Part shown: piece by piece, positions 1 through 8,353 of the stretch
How the letters are laid out: each line of letters opens with the position of its first letter
Position numbering within the stretch: the first letter of the stretch is position 1
DNA from: Streptomyces globosus
Lineage (GTDB): Bacteria; Actinomycetota; Actinomycetes; Streptomycetales; Streptomycetaceae
Assembly (NCBI RefSeq): GCF_003325375.1
Contig: NZ_CP030862.1
Span: forward strand, 5,957,501 to 6,021,500
Length of the DNA: 64,000 nt
Direction: 5' to 3'
Translations under genes and position numbers: made by a program
Notes under the pieces: model-generated
Database searches by the model: none
The model's input: the letters and a program-made list of their open reading frames with translations, nothing else
What the model was told of the DNA's origin: nothing

Positions 1-2
1 AG

Positions 3-878
3 CAGTTGGAGGACGACCGGGTGCGCGTCGCGCAGATCGGGGAGGCCGGCGGCAAGGCGGTGCGCGCGGCGGCCGACAAGGCGCTGGACGCCAACACGCG
101 CGAGGCCATCACGGAGTTCCTGCAGAACGGGCAGCACACCGCCCGTTTCGAGGACGACAAGGTCGAGCTGGTGAAGATGCTGAAGGGCGCCGGCCCGGGC
201 ATCACCAAGGCGGTCAACAAGCTGCTGGACGGCGGGACGCGGGAGGAGGTCCGCGCGTTCGTCGCGACCGGGCAGCACACGGTCCGCGCCGAGGACGACC
301 GGGGCGTGCTGCTGGGCGCGCTGAAGGACGCCGGGCCGAGCCTGAAGGCGGCCATCATCGCGCTGCTGGAGAAGAACCCCACCCCGGCGGAGCTGCGCAC
401 CTTCGTCACGAGCACCCAGCACGAGCTGCGCGACGCCGACAACACCGCCCTGATCCGGGCCATGCTCGCCGATGCCGGGCCGGAGCTGAAGAAGGCCGCC
501 AACGCCGCCCTGAAGGGAACGCCCGCGGACCGCGCCGAGTTCCTCGCGACCGGGCAGCACACGGCCCGCGACAAGGACAAGGCCGCGGGCGGCGGCAGCG
601 GCGGCGGGGGCAAGGACGGCGGCGGCAAGGGCGGCTCCGACACCGGGAACGGCGCCGGCGCCGACGGCTCGGGCGCCGGCTCGGGTTCCGGCGGCGCGAA
701 CGGCACGACGAGCAGCAGCAACAACGCCACGCCGGCCGGCGGCACGGGCCCGCTCGCGAGCACCGGCGCGAACGCCCAGCTCGCGGTCGCGGCAGGAGCC
801 GGAGCCGCTGCCCTGGGCGCGGGCGCCGGCCTGCTGGTCGCCGCAAGCCGCCGCCGCGCCGCGGAAGCCGCGCGCTGA
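3..878 (+). CDS. ALF-repeat cell-surface protein with LASTG sorting signal, 5' partial
   Basis: The frame is open to the left window edge, so the true start and any signal peptide lie outside; the TTG at position 6 is not a start. The visible part holds about four repeats of roughly 45 residues, each with an acidic DD/DK stretch, an AG(P)-rich helix and a (G/S)xQHxxR motif (GQHTAR, GQHTVR, TQHELR, GQHTAR), as in short ALF-repeat proteins of Streptomyces. A Gly/Ser/Asp-rich linker follows. The C-terminus has LASTG, a hydrophobic Ala/Gly segment and an Arg-rich tail, which is a sortase sorting signal of the LAxTG type used by class E enzymes. Inference: the protein is covalently anchored to peptidoglycan. 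The function of the repeats is not established. Confidence 0.85.
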   Translation, partial: QLEDDRVRVAQIGEAGGKAVRAAADKALDANTREAITEFLQNGQHTARFEDDKVELVKMLKGAGPGITKAVNKLLDGGTREEVRAFVATGQHTVRAEDDRGVLLGALKDAGPSLKAAIIALLEKNPTPAELRTFVTSTQHELRDADNTALIRAMLADAGPELKKAANAALKGTPADRAEFLATGQHTARDKDKAAGGGSGGGGKDGGGKGGSDTGNGAGADGSGAGSGSGGANGTTSSSNNATPAGGTGPLASTGANAQLAVAAGAGAAALGAGAGLLVAASRRRAAEAAR

Positions 879-907
879 CACGGGCGCCCCGGCCCCCGGG
901 CCCGGCC

Positions 908-959
908 CGGGGGCCGGGGCCGGGGGCCGGGGCCGGGGGCCGGGGCCGGGGGCCGGGGC
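908..959. repeat. 13-bp GC tandem repeat, about four copies
   Basis: Four consecutive copies of a 13-bp unit (GGGGGCCGGGGCC phase) lie between the stop codons of two convergent genes. Each unit is nearly self-complementary, so the array may fold in RNA and stop transcription from either side. It could also be replication slippage with no function. Confidence 0.8.
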
Positions 960-978
960 GCCCCTGCGGCCTCGGGGG

Positions 979-1836
979 TCAGGCGTCCTTGAACTCCTGC
1001 CGCTGCCGCCCCAGCCCGTCGATCTCCAGCTCGACGACGTCGCCGGCCCGCAGGTACGGCTTCGGCTCCGGCCGGCCCATCGCCACGCCCCCCGGCGTGC
1101 CCGTGATGACCACGTCGCCGGGGTGCAGCGTCATGAACCGGCTCAGGTAGTGCACGACCTCGCCGACGGGGAAGATCTGGTCGGCGGTGGTGCCGTCCTG
1201 CCGGAGCTCCCCGTTCACCCACAGCCGGACGCCGAGGGCCTGCGGGTCCGGGATCTCGTCGGCGGTGGCGAGCCACGGGCCGACCGGGGTGAACGTCTCG
1301 CAGTTCTTGCCCTTGTCCCAGGTGCCGCCGCGCTCGATCTGGAACTCGCGCTCCGAGACGTCGTTGACGAGGACGTACCCGGCGACGTGCGCCAGGCCCT
1401 CCTCCGCGGACTCCAGGTACCGGGCGGTGCTGCCGATGACGACTCCGAGCTCGGCCTCCCAGTCCGTCTTCACGCTGCCGCGCGGAATCAGCACAGTGTC
1501 GTCGGGGCCGACGACCGTGTCGGCGGCCTTCAGGAACAGGATCGGCTCGGCCGGCGGCTCCGCCCCGATCTCGGCGGCGTGCCCGAAGTAGTTCAGCCCG
1601 ATACCCACGATCTTGCCGATGCGGCCCAGCGGGGCGCCGGTCCGCAGCCCCTCCGGGTCGAGCACCGGAAGGGACCCGGCCTCCACCGCGGCGCGCACCC
1701 GGGACAGGGCGCAGTCGTCGGCGAGGAGGGCGCCGTCCACGTCGGCGACCAGGCCGGACAGGTCGCGCAGGATCCCGTCCTGGTCGAGGACTGCGGGGCG
1801 CTCCGCCCCGACCGGTCCGACACGCAGCAGCTTCAT
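979..1836 (-). CDS. Fumarylacetoacetate hydrolase family protein
   Basis: A 285-residue FAH-superfamily protein. These metal-dependent enzymes hydrolyse or decarboxylate beta-keto or 2-oxo acids in catabolism of aromatic or sugar acids. A short N-terminal domain precedes the FAH fold, with GxGLNYxxHAAE near residue 75, metal-ligand context PILFLKAADTVVGPDD, DWEAELGVVIG, a GKNCETFTPVGPWL segment and the late TGTPGGVAMG. The ATG at 1836 was chosen because the protein family-like sequence begins there (MKLLRVG) and a GGGAG lies 8 nt upstream; the ATG at 1842 is too close to it. Further in-frame upstream sequence is not protein-like. No pathway partners are adjacent, so the substrate cannot be named. 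Confidence 0.9.
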   Translation of the reverse strand: MKLLRVGPVGAERPAVLDQDGILRDLSGLVADVDGALLADDCALSRVRAAVEAGSLPVLDPEGLRTGAPLGRIGKIVGIGLNYFGHAAEIGAEPPAEPILFLKAADTVVGPDDTVLIPRGSVKTDWEAELGVVIGSTARYLESAEEGLAHVAGYVLVNDVSEREFQIERGGTWDKGKNCETFTPVGPWLATADEIPDPQALGVRLWVNGELRQDGTTADQIFPVGEVVHYLSRFMTLHPGDVVITGTPGGVAMGRPEPKPYLRAGDVVELEIDGLGRQRQEFKDA

Positions 1837-1995
1837 GGGCATTCTCCCGTGGTCGTGGGTGGTCGGCCCATGGGCGTGCCCCGGGCCGGACGATGGGGTG
1901 CGGCCATCGGAGGATTGGTCGATCCTCCAAGAACCCCGTTCCGCCCGCAAGCCCCTGTTCACGGACTGGAACGCCGCCCCGCCGCCCGGGCGCCT

Positions 1996-2715
1996 TCAGG
2001 TGCGCCGGTCCGCCGCAGGCCCGCCGGCCGCCGCCGTCCCGACGGCGGCAAGGCGGTCCCGGCGGTGCTCCAGCCATGCGCGCTCGGCGACCGACCATGC
2101 TGTGGTGGCGGCCAGGTACAGCCCGGCGGCCAGCGGCACGACGGCGGCCGTCACCAGCGTCCCGAAGGACAGCAGCGGCAGCACGCCGCCCAGCCGGCGC
2201 ATCGCCTCCTGCTGCTCGGCGGTCAGCTCCGGCACCGCCGCCGCGGAACGGCCCGCGGCAGCCCTGGCCCGTACCGGCGCAGCCTTGCCCCGCACCGGCG
2301 CCGCGGCGGCAGCGGCAGCCGCGGCCCGCCGCCCGCGCACCGTGCTCCACGCGGCGACGGCGGCGATCACCGCGAACAGCACGAGGTACACCAGCCCCTG
2401 CGCGCCGAACAGGCCGCCCTCCCCCAGGGCACCGGCCCACGTCCCGCCGAGCGGCGCCGCGAACAGGCGGTGCCCCAACAGCTCCCCCGACGTGGTGAAC
2501 GCCTGGTACATGAGGAAGAACACCGGCAGCTGGAGCAGCACCGGCAGGCAGCCGGCCACCGGCGTGGCGCCCTTGAAGGCGGCCCTGTTCAGGGGATGCA
2601 GGGCGAGCCGTACGAGGACGGTGAACAGCACGATCGCGGCAGCGGTCGCGGATTCGGCCAGCACCGGCTCCAGGAGCCGGCCCAACTCGACAACAACACG
2701 GGTGAAAACGGACAC
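1996..2715 (-). CDS. YidC/Oxa1-family membrane protein insertase
   Basis: A 239-residue polytopic membrane protein. The family signature is present: an N-terminal hydrophobic helix (residues about 20-45), then PVAGCLPVLLQLPVFFLMYQAF, a long hydrophilic Ala-rich cytoplasmic loop, and two further membrane spans before a basic tail. YidC/Oxa1 proteins insert membrane proteins with or without SecYEG. This is probably a second, non-housekeeping paralogue, since the main yidC sits beside rnpA and jag near the origin, and those are absent here. The GTG start has GGAGGG upstream. It is the last gene of a run with the sortase remnant and the DUF6412-type gene. Confidence 0.85.
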   Translation of the reverse strand: MSVFTRVVVELGRLLEPVLAESATAAAIVLFTVLVRLALHPLNRAAFKGATPVAGCLPVLLQLPVFFLMYQAFTTSGELLGHRLFAAPLGGTWAGALGEGGLFGAQGLVYLVLFAVIAAVAAWSTVRGRRAAAAAAAAAPVRGKAAPVRARAAAGRSAAAVPELTAEQQEAMRRLGGVLPLLSFGTLVTAAVVPLAAGLYLAATTAWSVAERAWLEHRRDRLAAVGTAAAGGPAADRRT

Positions 2716-2843
2716 GCGGGCCCTCCGAGGGGTCTCGTCGAACGTCGAAGTGGTGCATTTCGGCGTGACGAGCCACGCGGGGCGCGACAGCGGAAGCGGG
2801 TGGTGCGAAGGCGATCCGGGGTGGTGGTGCGCTGTGCGCGCCC

Positions 2844-3200
2844 CTACGCGGCCGTCGGGACGAGACGGCCGGGTGCCCTCGGCCGCGACCGGCCGGAGGC
2901 GTCGGGATCGCGCTGCGGCAGGAACGCCGTGCGCTGCTCGCGATCACGGATCGCTGTGCGTATTCGGTGCGGCGGCACGGGCCGCACCAGGCGCGCCGCG
3001 AGGGCGGCGGCGCCCACGGACACGGCGGCGGCGGTCGCCGCGAGGGCGACGACGACGGCACCCTGCCCGCCCTGCCCGGCGATCAGCCCGAGGACGCCGG
3101 CGAACAGCAGCAGGGGCGCGAGGCGCGCGGCGGCGCCGGCGAACGCCGCGAGCAGCGCCCGGAACGAGCCCGCCCGGCGCGAGCTGTCCAGCCCGTCCAC
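2844..3200 (-). CDS. Small membrane protein, DUF6412-like
   Basis: About 118 residues with two hydrophobic segments (an ALLAAFAGAAARLAPLLLFAG region and an Ala/Val-rich span), then a basic tail with PVPPHRIRTAIRDRE and Arg/Pro-rich sequence. It matches what I recall of DUF6412 proteins found beside YidC in streptomycetes. The GTG at 3200 is preferred over the ATG at 3227, because a strong GGGGGAGAGGGGG ribosome site lies 8 nt before it and inside the longer version. Likely co-transcribed with YidC. Function unknown; assistance to membrane insertion is only a guess from position. Confidence 0.7.
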   Translation of the reverse strand: MDGLDSSRRAGSFRALLAAFAGAAARLAPLLLFAGVLGLIAGQGGQGAVVVALAATAAAVSVGAAALAARLVRPVPPHRIRTAIRDREQRTAFLPQRDPDASGRSRPRAPGRLVPTAA

Positions 3201-3248
3201 GTCAACCGCCCCCTCTCCCCCACACATGGTGCGTACTGGTGATCGATC

Positions 3249-4085
3249 CTACCCAGCCGTACCGACAACGCCCCGGCCCCCGGATCGGTTCCCGGCGAGC
3301 ACCCCCCACACGACGAGCCGGTACCGGGAGCTGTACTCGGGCGTGCAGGTGGTCAGGGTGATGTACGCGCCGGGCTCGGTCTACCCGTACCCCGGCCGGA
3401 CCGCGCTCCGCGGCACCGGGGCGATCACGCCGGTGTCGCGCGGCGCCGTCTCGGGCAGGATGCGGTCGACGGTGTACGCGTACCGCCGCCCCCGGACCTC
3501 GACGACGAGCTCGTCGCCGGGCCGCAGCCGATTCACGTACCTAAACGGCTCCCCGTGCGTGTTGCGGTGCCCGGCCAGTGCGAAGTTGCCCTGCGCGCCG
3601 GGCTCGGCGGTCCCGGGGTAGTGGCCGGCGTACCCCTTGTCGAGCACGCTCCGCTTGTCGATCCCGCGCGCGACGGGCACCGCCACCCCGAGCCGCGGAA
3701 TGCGCAGCACCCCGTACGCCGCCCCGTCCCGCGACCGGTCGGCGGCTCCGCCCGCACCGACAGCCTCCGACGGCGACGGCGACGCCGCCGCCGGCGCCCC
3801 GGACGGCTCCGGGGACGCGAGCGACTCCGCAGCCGCCCCGGCACCCGCCCCCGGGCCAGGCACCGTCCGCCAGGCCTCTTCCAGCGCGGCGACCCGCCGC
3901 CCTGCGGCCGCCGCGGCCTGCCGGTTCGTCCACCACACCTGGTGCACCACCAGCAACAACAGCACCACACCCACGGTGACGGTCAACTCGGCGGCCGCCC
4001 ACAGCACCCGCGCGAGACCGCCCCGGCGCGAGCGCCCGCCGCGCCCCTGCACCACCACACGCATGTGATCCCGCACGGGGCGCAC
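3249..4085 (-). pseudogene. Class E-like sortase interrupted by in-frame TAG
   Basis: The frame encodes a sortase: basic N-terminus, one membrane span (LTVTVGVVLLLLVVHQVWW), an Ala/Pro-rich stalk, then a sortase domain with GVLRIPRLGVAVPVARG, HYPGTAEPGAQGNFALAGHRN (catalytic His173) and the beta strands through VDRILPE. At codon 235 (3381-3383) there is a TAG. The same frame then continues without interruption to 3249 and encodes the rest of the active site: TLTTCTPEYSSRYR with Cys247 and Arg254. Translation therefore stops just before both residues. The GTG start at 4085 has GGAGG 7 nt upstream. Either the gene is inactive, the TAG is a sequencing error (one change from TAC), or it is read through. 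Confidence 0.85.
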
Positions 4086-4119
4086 CTTAAGACCTCCCCC
4101 GCCAACAGACCAGCGGCAG

Positions 4120-4125
4120 TACGGT
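4120..4125 (+). promoter_or_regulatory. Leaderless -10 element for the SEC-C gene
   Basis: TACGGT fits TANNNT and ends exactly 7 nt before the ATG at 4133, placing the expected transcription start at or next to the A of the start codon. No Shine-Dalgarno sequence is visible, which agrees with a leaderless mRNA. Confidence 0.55.
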
Positions 4126-4132
4126 GTGAACC

Positions 4133-5131
4133 ATGCGCCCCGACACGCCTGCAGAGCACATCGCCGAAGCCGAGCGCCTGATCCGCACGGCGACCCGCTA
4201 CCCCGAGGACCAGGAGCCCCTGCTGCTCCAGGCCGCCGCCCACCTGGAACTGGCCGACGCACGCGAACGGGCGAGCGCCCTCTACGACCGCCTCCTCGCG
4301 GGCGAGCCGGCCGACCCGTACCTGATCAAGGCGCTCCAGGCGGCAAACCTGTGGGAGTACGGGCACGAGCCGGAGGCCCGCGCCCTCATCCAGGGCATCC
4401 GCGCCGCGTCCCCCGCGGACCCGGCGCCCTGGGAGGTCATCGCCGAGGCCCTCGAAGCCCACGACGAGCTGGCCGCGTCCGAGGAGTGCTTCACCCAGGC
4501 GGCCACGCTCCTGATCTCGGAGGACGCCCCCCTCACCCCGGCGACGACGGCGCTGCTGACCGGCCGGCACCGCGTCCGCCGCCTCCTCGGACTGCCGCAC
4601 GACGACTGGGACATGGTCGCGGACACCCGCCACACCGGCCCGATCCCGCTGGACGAACTGCACGACCCCAAGCGCATCTGGGCCCTCGGCTCCGACGACC
4701 CGGCCGAGCTCCGCGCCGAGATCGCCCGCCTCCGCGCGGAACTGGGCGACCGCCGAGCGGCCCTGTCCCGCCCGTTCCCGGTGGCGATCCTGCACTGGCC
4801 GCAGCGCGAGCTGGCCGAACTCCTGACGGGCTACCCGACGCTGGCGTCGGAGTACCCCTCGCACGAGGCGCACCTGGCCCAGGTGGAGGCCTCGCTGCGC
4901 GCCCTAACCGCCTCGGGCACGACGAACCTCGGCATCGTCACGGCGAGCGTCCCGTCGTACGAGGCGTTCGCGGCGTCGGAGAAGACCTCCCCGGCGTCCC
5001 CGTCCCTCCTCCCGGAGTACGCGACGACCCTGGCGGCCCGAGGCAAGGCCACCCCCTGGCCCCCGCCCCCGAACGCCCCGTGCTGGTGCACGTCCACCAA
5101 GCCCTACTCGGAATGCCACGGCGCCACGTAG
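4133..5131 (+). CDS. SEC-C motif protein with TPR-like N-terminus
   Basis: A 332-residue soluble protein. The first two thirds are helical and TPR-like: repeated xLLxAAAHLELADAR and ALYDRLLAGEPADPY segments, with AEALEAHDELAASEECF. The last 16 residues form a SEC-C zinc motif, Cys317-x-Cys319-x8-Cys328-His329, as in SecA C-termini and many stand-alone proteins. Known: SEC-C binds zinc and mediates protein contacts; the role of this family is unknown. It is transcribed divergently from the sortase remnant. Confidence 0.85.
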   Translation: MRPDTPAEHIAEAERLIRTATRYPEDQEPLLLQAAAHLELADARERASALYDRLLAGEPADPYLIKALQAANLWEYGHEPEARALIQGIRAASPADPAPWEVIAEALEAHDELAASEECFTQAATLLISEDAPLTPATTALLTGRHRVRRLLGLPHDDWDMVADTRHTGPIPLDELHDPKRIWALGSDDPAELRAEIARLRAELGDRRAALSRPFPVAILHWPQRELAELLTGYPTLASEYPSHEAHLAQVEASLRALTASGTTNLGIVTASVPSYEAFAASEKTSPASPSLLPEYATTLAARGKATPWPPPPNAPCWCTSTKPYSECHGAT

Positions 5132-5153
5132 GAGCGCGGCCAGCAGGGGGCCG

Positions 5154-6335
5154 TCAGTCGACCATGCCCCAGGCGGCTGCGGTTGGGGTGCCGGCCCAGC
5201 CGTCGGCGGTCTGCCAGATCGCTGCGATGCCCTGGTCCTCCAGGTAGGGCGCGAACACGCCGATGTCCTCGGAGAAGAGGGCGATCAGGTGAGGTACGGG
5301 GAGCTTCTTCTCCCTGTACAGGAAGTAGCTGTATTCGCGGAGTTGCCCGATCGCCTCCCGTACGGCGGCGTCCGCGCGGCCCCTACGCACAACCTTCGCC
5401 TCGACCAGCCACTCCGGCCCGTCCGGCGTCGGCGCCTGTCCCGCGTCGGACTGCTGGAGGGTCAGGTCCTTCGGGTGGACGTGCTGGTTGTTCGGCGTGT
5501 AGTCCCGCTTGCTGATGTACGCAGCGAAGTCCTTGATCAGTTCTTCGTGCTTTCGGCTCTTCACCTGCTGATGGGCAGCGATGTGGGCGATGTAGTCGCT
5601 GCTGTCACGAGGCTTGAAGCCTGCCGGACGCACCCCAGGCGCCGGCGAGGCCGTCGCGGCCCCCGCGGTGCTCGGCTCGGAGGACTGCCCGCCCTCCTCG
5701 CCGGATGTCCGCTGCTGCGGCAGGACCGGCACGTCGAGTTCGTCCTCGTCCCGCGCGGCCCGCCACGCGGATTCTGCTGCGGCGGCCCGCTGGAGGAGGC
5801 TCGTGGCCACGCGCAGGTCCTGCTGCAACTCCTCCTCCGGCGGCATATTGGCAATCTCGTACCGGCGCGCGGCCACGCTCGCCGCTGCATAGGCCTCCGG
5901 CCGCTTCCCACCGCCCAGTGCCGGCCTGTGGTTCCAGTCCTCGGCGAGCGAGGGCGGGAGGGCAGCGGCAAGCCGCGCCGCATGACGCCGCAGGTGCGCC
6001 AGGAACGGCTGCTTGTTTTTGATCTTTTCGCTGAGTTCCGTGACCCCCTGCTGGAGTGTCAGGGTCACCGAGGTCAAGTCCGTGCTGAAGATGTAGGCGA
6101 GGTACAGGTCCCTCTTCGGGTTGGTGTTGATCGCCTTGTCGAAGACGCCGATCCAGGGCGAGGCTGCGGCAGTCGTTTGTCCTCCGTACCCGGCGACCAT
6201 GAGCCCCTCAGGCAGTCCCAGGTCAGCGCGCTTGGCCACGTCCCGCAAGACCCGCTGGCCAGGCACATGAGTCCGCGTGCCGGCCTTCGGGTCGTACGTG
6301 TCGGCCACCTCAAGGAGCAGAGCTCGGATCGTCAT
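5154..6335 (-). CDS. MrcB-domain restriction endonuclease, PD-(D/E)XK type
   Basis: A 393-residue protein with two parts. Residues about 1-120 match the MrcB N-terminal (DUF3578) domain: GYGGQTTAAASPWIGVFD, then DLYLAYIFSTDLTSVTLTLQQGVTEL. In McrBC-type enzymes this region reads modified DNA. Residues about 240-393 look like a PD-(D/E)XK nuclease: HEELIKDFAAYI, then PEWLVEAK (Glu312, Lys314) and REAIGQLREYSYFLY. Such fusions act without a GTPase partner, presumably cutting modified or foreign DNA. Inference: phage or plasmid restriction. Base composition looks less GC-biased than its neighbours, which suggests recent acquisition. The next gene on the same strand is the AbiEi-like protein 49 nt upstream. 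Confidence 0.85.
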   Translation of the reverse strand: MTIRALLLEVADTYDPKAGTRTHVPGQRVLRDVAKRADLGLPEGLMVAGYGGQTTAAASPWIGVFDKAINTNPKRDLYLAYIFSTDLTSVTLTLQQGVTELSEKIKNKQPFLAHLRRHAARLAAALPPSLAEDWNHRPALGGGKRPEAYAAASVAARRYEIANMPPEEELQQDLRVATSLLQRAAAAESAWRAARDEDELDVPVLPQQRTSGEEGGQSSEPSTAGAATASPAPGVRPAGFKPRDSSDYIAHIAAHQQVKSRKHEELIKDFAAYISKRDYTPNNQHVHPKDLTLQQSDAGQAPTPDGPEWLVEAKVVRRGRADAAVREAIGQLREYSYFLYREKKLPVPHLIALFSEDIGVFAPYLEDQGIAAIWQTADGWAGTPTAAAWGMVD

Positions 6336-6341
6336 GGCATG

Positions 6342-6369
6342 AAGCTATGCAAATCACAGCACGAGTCAA
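6342..6369 (-). promoter_or_regulatory. Consensus promoter of the MrcB nuclease gene, leaderless
   Basis: On the minus strand TTGACT (6369-6364) and TAGCTT (6347-6342) are separated by 16 nt, a near-consensus housekeeping promoter. TAGCTT ends 6 nt before the ATG at 6335, so the transcript should be leaderless or nearly so. It gives the nuclease a promoter independent of the upstream gene. Confidence 0.65.
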
Positions 6370-6384
6370 TCCATTTCGATCACT

Positions 6385-7509
6385 TCACGTCGCCACCTGA
6401 ACGGGGGCGCCACCCTCCTCCCTGTCAAATAGCAGCAGCTGGTGGTGGCTGCGCAACGCCGCCGTCGGTGGGGTGGGGCGGGGGGTGGCCAGGGTCAGGA
6501 GGGTGCGGATCGCCGATGTGACCTGGGTCGGGGTGTCGCGGACCATCGACGGGGTCGCGCTCACCACCAGGATGCCGTGGGCCTCCAGGCGCAGGCGGCG
6601 GCGGAGTGTGGCCTGCCAGGCGTCGCGCGTGTAGTGGTACTCCGCGGAGTCGATCTCCAGGGCCACGCCCTCGTCGGGCCAGTACGCGTCCGGGGCTGCG
6701 AGGAAGGCGCCGTCCGCGGTGTAGAGGCGGGCGTTCCACAGCGGCGGCGGAAGGCCGGCCGCGGTGAGGGCTTCGCGGGCCTGCGCCTCGGCGGGCGAGC
6801 GGACCCCGGCGAGGAGCTCGGCCGCGGCGGCGCGGACCTGCGGGTGGCGCAGGAGGCGGGCGGTGCGGAGTTCGGCGTGCAAATCCTGCGGGTGGCACCA
6901 GCCCGACTGGACGACGCGGGCCAGGACCGCGCGGAGCTGCTGCGGGTCGGTGGCGCGGGCTGCGTAGTCGGCGGCGGCCCGGACCGGGCGGGTGCTCGGG
7001 ACGCCGGCGACCGTGATCGTCTGCGGCCAGCGCGCCGTCGGGAGCGTACGGACCTCCGGGGTCCCCGCCGGGCGGCGCGGGCTGCGGACCAGCACGTCGG
7101 CCGGGGTGCGGGGCGCCTCGGGGATGCCGAGCAGGGACAGGGCGGCGCCGCCGGTCAGGGCCGCGGTGTCGCCGGAGAGCGGGTCGGAGGCCGGGTCGGC
7201 GGCGTGCAGGACGGCACCGAGGGCGCGTTGGCGGTGGTCGGGGGGCCCGGTCTGCAGGAGGTAGACGCGGGGCAGCAGCCGCTGCCAGGGGCCGCCGGGC
7301 CGACTGCGGGAGGCGATGGTTCCGGCGGGGATCCCGGACGCCGTGAGCTGCCTCCGGGTGGCCAGCCGGAGCTGGCGGCGGAAGCACGGCGCCGGCGCGG
7401 GTGCGGGTGCGGGTGCGGATGCGTTCGGGGGGCGCCGCCGGGGCTGTACGGGCTTACGGGCCTGGGCGGTGTACGGGTGCGGGTCCGTGGGCGTGTGCGG
7501 TGTGATCAT
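6385..7509 (-). CDS. AbiEi-like winged-helix protein with DUF559-like nuclease fold
   Basis: A 374-residue protein. After a Pro-rich start, residues about 48-110 resemble the AbiEi antitoxin winged helix: ATRRQLTASGIPAGTI, then GPWQRLLPRVYLLQTG. A middle domain has TGGAALSLLGIPEAP and PVRAAADYAARATDP. The C-terminus (about 270-345) resembles DUF559/Vsr-type nucleases: LPPPLWNARLY, PDAYWPDEGVALEIDSAEYH, RDAWQATLRRRLRLEAHGILV. Known: actinobacteria have many such proteins, some annotated as type IV antitoxin AbiEi family, usually without an AbiEii toxin. None is seen here. Its place beside a restriction nuclease suggests defence, but it may have its own role. The ATG at 7509 is the first plausible start. 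Confidence 0.6.
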   Translation of the reverse strand: MITPHTPTDPHPYTAQARKPVQPRRRPPNASAPAPAPAPAPCFRRQLRLATRRQLTASGIPAGTIASRSRPGGPWQRLLPRVYLLQTGPPDHRQRALGAVLHAADPASDPLSGDTAALTGGAALSLLGIPEAPRTPADVLVRSPRRPAGTPEVRTLPTARWPQTITVAGVPSTRPVRAAADYAARATDPQQLRAVLARVVQSGWCHPQDLHAELRTARLLRHPQVRAAAAELLAGVRSPAEAQAREALTAAGLPPPLWNARLYTADGAFLAAPDAYWPDEGVALEIDSAEYHYTRDAWQATLRRRLRLEAHGILVVSATPSMVRDTPTQVTSAIRTLLTLATPRPTPPTAALRSHHQLLLFDREEGGAPVQVAT

Positions 7510-7653
7510 GCCGCGGGTATGCCCCGGGGCGGGCGGGCGGACACCGCAGCCGGCGGCCTGTGGTGTGCCCGGGGTGGGCGGACCACCGCCGTCGGCCGAG
7601 GCCGGGCCGTCACGAGCCCGCAGGGCGGCACCGCCGGCCGCGGCGCGCCGCGG

Positions 7654-8205
7654 TCACGGCCCGGCGGCGCCCGGGTGGTGCGGCGCCAGGAAGACGACGA
7701 CCGCGGTGCGCTCCGGCGCCCCCGGCAGCGGGGCCACCTCGTGCCAGCCCAGGCGGCGGTACGTGGCCACCGTGTCGGTGGCGACGCGGGAGGTCAGCAG
7801 CCAGGCGCGGCCGTCCGGGGCATCGGCGGTGATCTCGGCGAGGAGGGCGCGGCCGGTGCCGCGGCCGCGCGCGAAGGGGCGTACGGCGAGCTCGTCGACC
7901 TCCAGCGCGCCCGTCAGCAGCCGGCGGACGCGGGCCGGGCCGAGCTGGGCGGCGACGTGCCCGTACGCGCGGCCTGCGGGGAAGTCCGCCGGGGTCAGCC
8001 AGGCCGTGGCGAAGCCGTCGACGCCCGCCTCGGACTGGGCGAGCGCCGTACGGAAGCCGTGGCGTCGGCTGTCCGCGCGCAGGCGCGGACCGAAGCGGCG
8101 AATGGTTTCTGCGTCCTCGTTCCACGGCGGGGCGGAGAACACCTCCGCGTACGCGTCGACCAATTCGTCGACGAGGTCGAGGACGGCCTCTCCGTAACAG
8201 ATCAC
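7654..8205 (-). CDS. GNAT-family N-acetyltransferase
   Basis: About 183 residues. The acetyl-CoA site is visible: VDELAVRPFARGRGTGRALLAEI is motif A with RGRGTGRA, followed by WLLTSRVATDTVATYRRLGWHEV, the usual GNAT C-terminal half. Substrate unknown. The GTG at 8205 (VICYGEAVLDLVDEL) is preferred because the alternative 104-residue upstream extension is low-complexity Arg/Pro/Thr sequence; a GAGAGG lies 10 nt upstream. Confidence 0.85.
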   Translation of the reverse strand: MICYGEAVLDLVDELVDAYAEVFSAPPWNEDAETIRRFGPRLRADSRRHGFRTALAQSEAGVDGFATAWLTPADFPAGRAYGHVAAQLGPARVRRLLTGALEVDELAVRPFARGRGTGRALLAEITADAPDGRAWLLTSRVATDTVATYRRLGWHEVAPLPGAPERTAVVVFLAPHHPGAAGP

Positions 8206-8353
8206 GATGTCCCGGCCTCTCTGGAGGGAGTGGGAGGAGGCGACTGTACGCCCGCGCGGGCCGCGCGACGCGTTCCGTACAGATCCGGAGAGTGTGTGGC
8301 AAATCCCCCGGTCCGAACGCGTGTCGGCAGGCCCGGCAGCGCGTTGAGCAGGC

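Noticed and set aside
1123..3621. 832-codon open frame on the plus strand
   Set aside because: It is antisense to the FAH, YidC and DUF6412 genes, with Arg/Pro-rich low-complexity translation; a GC-driven shadow.
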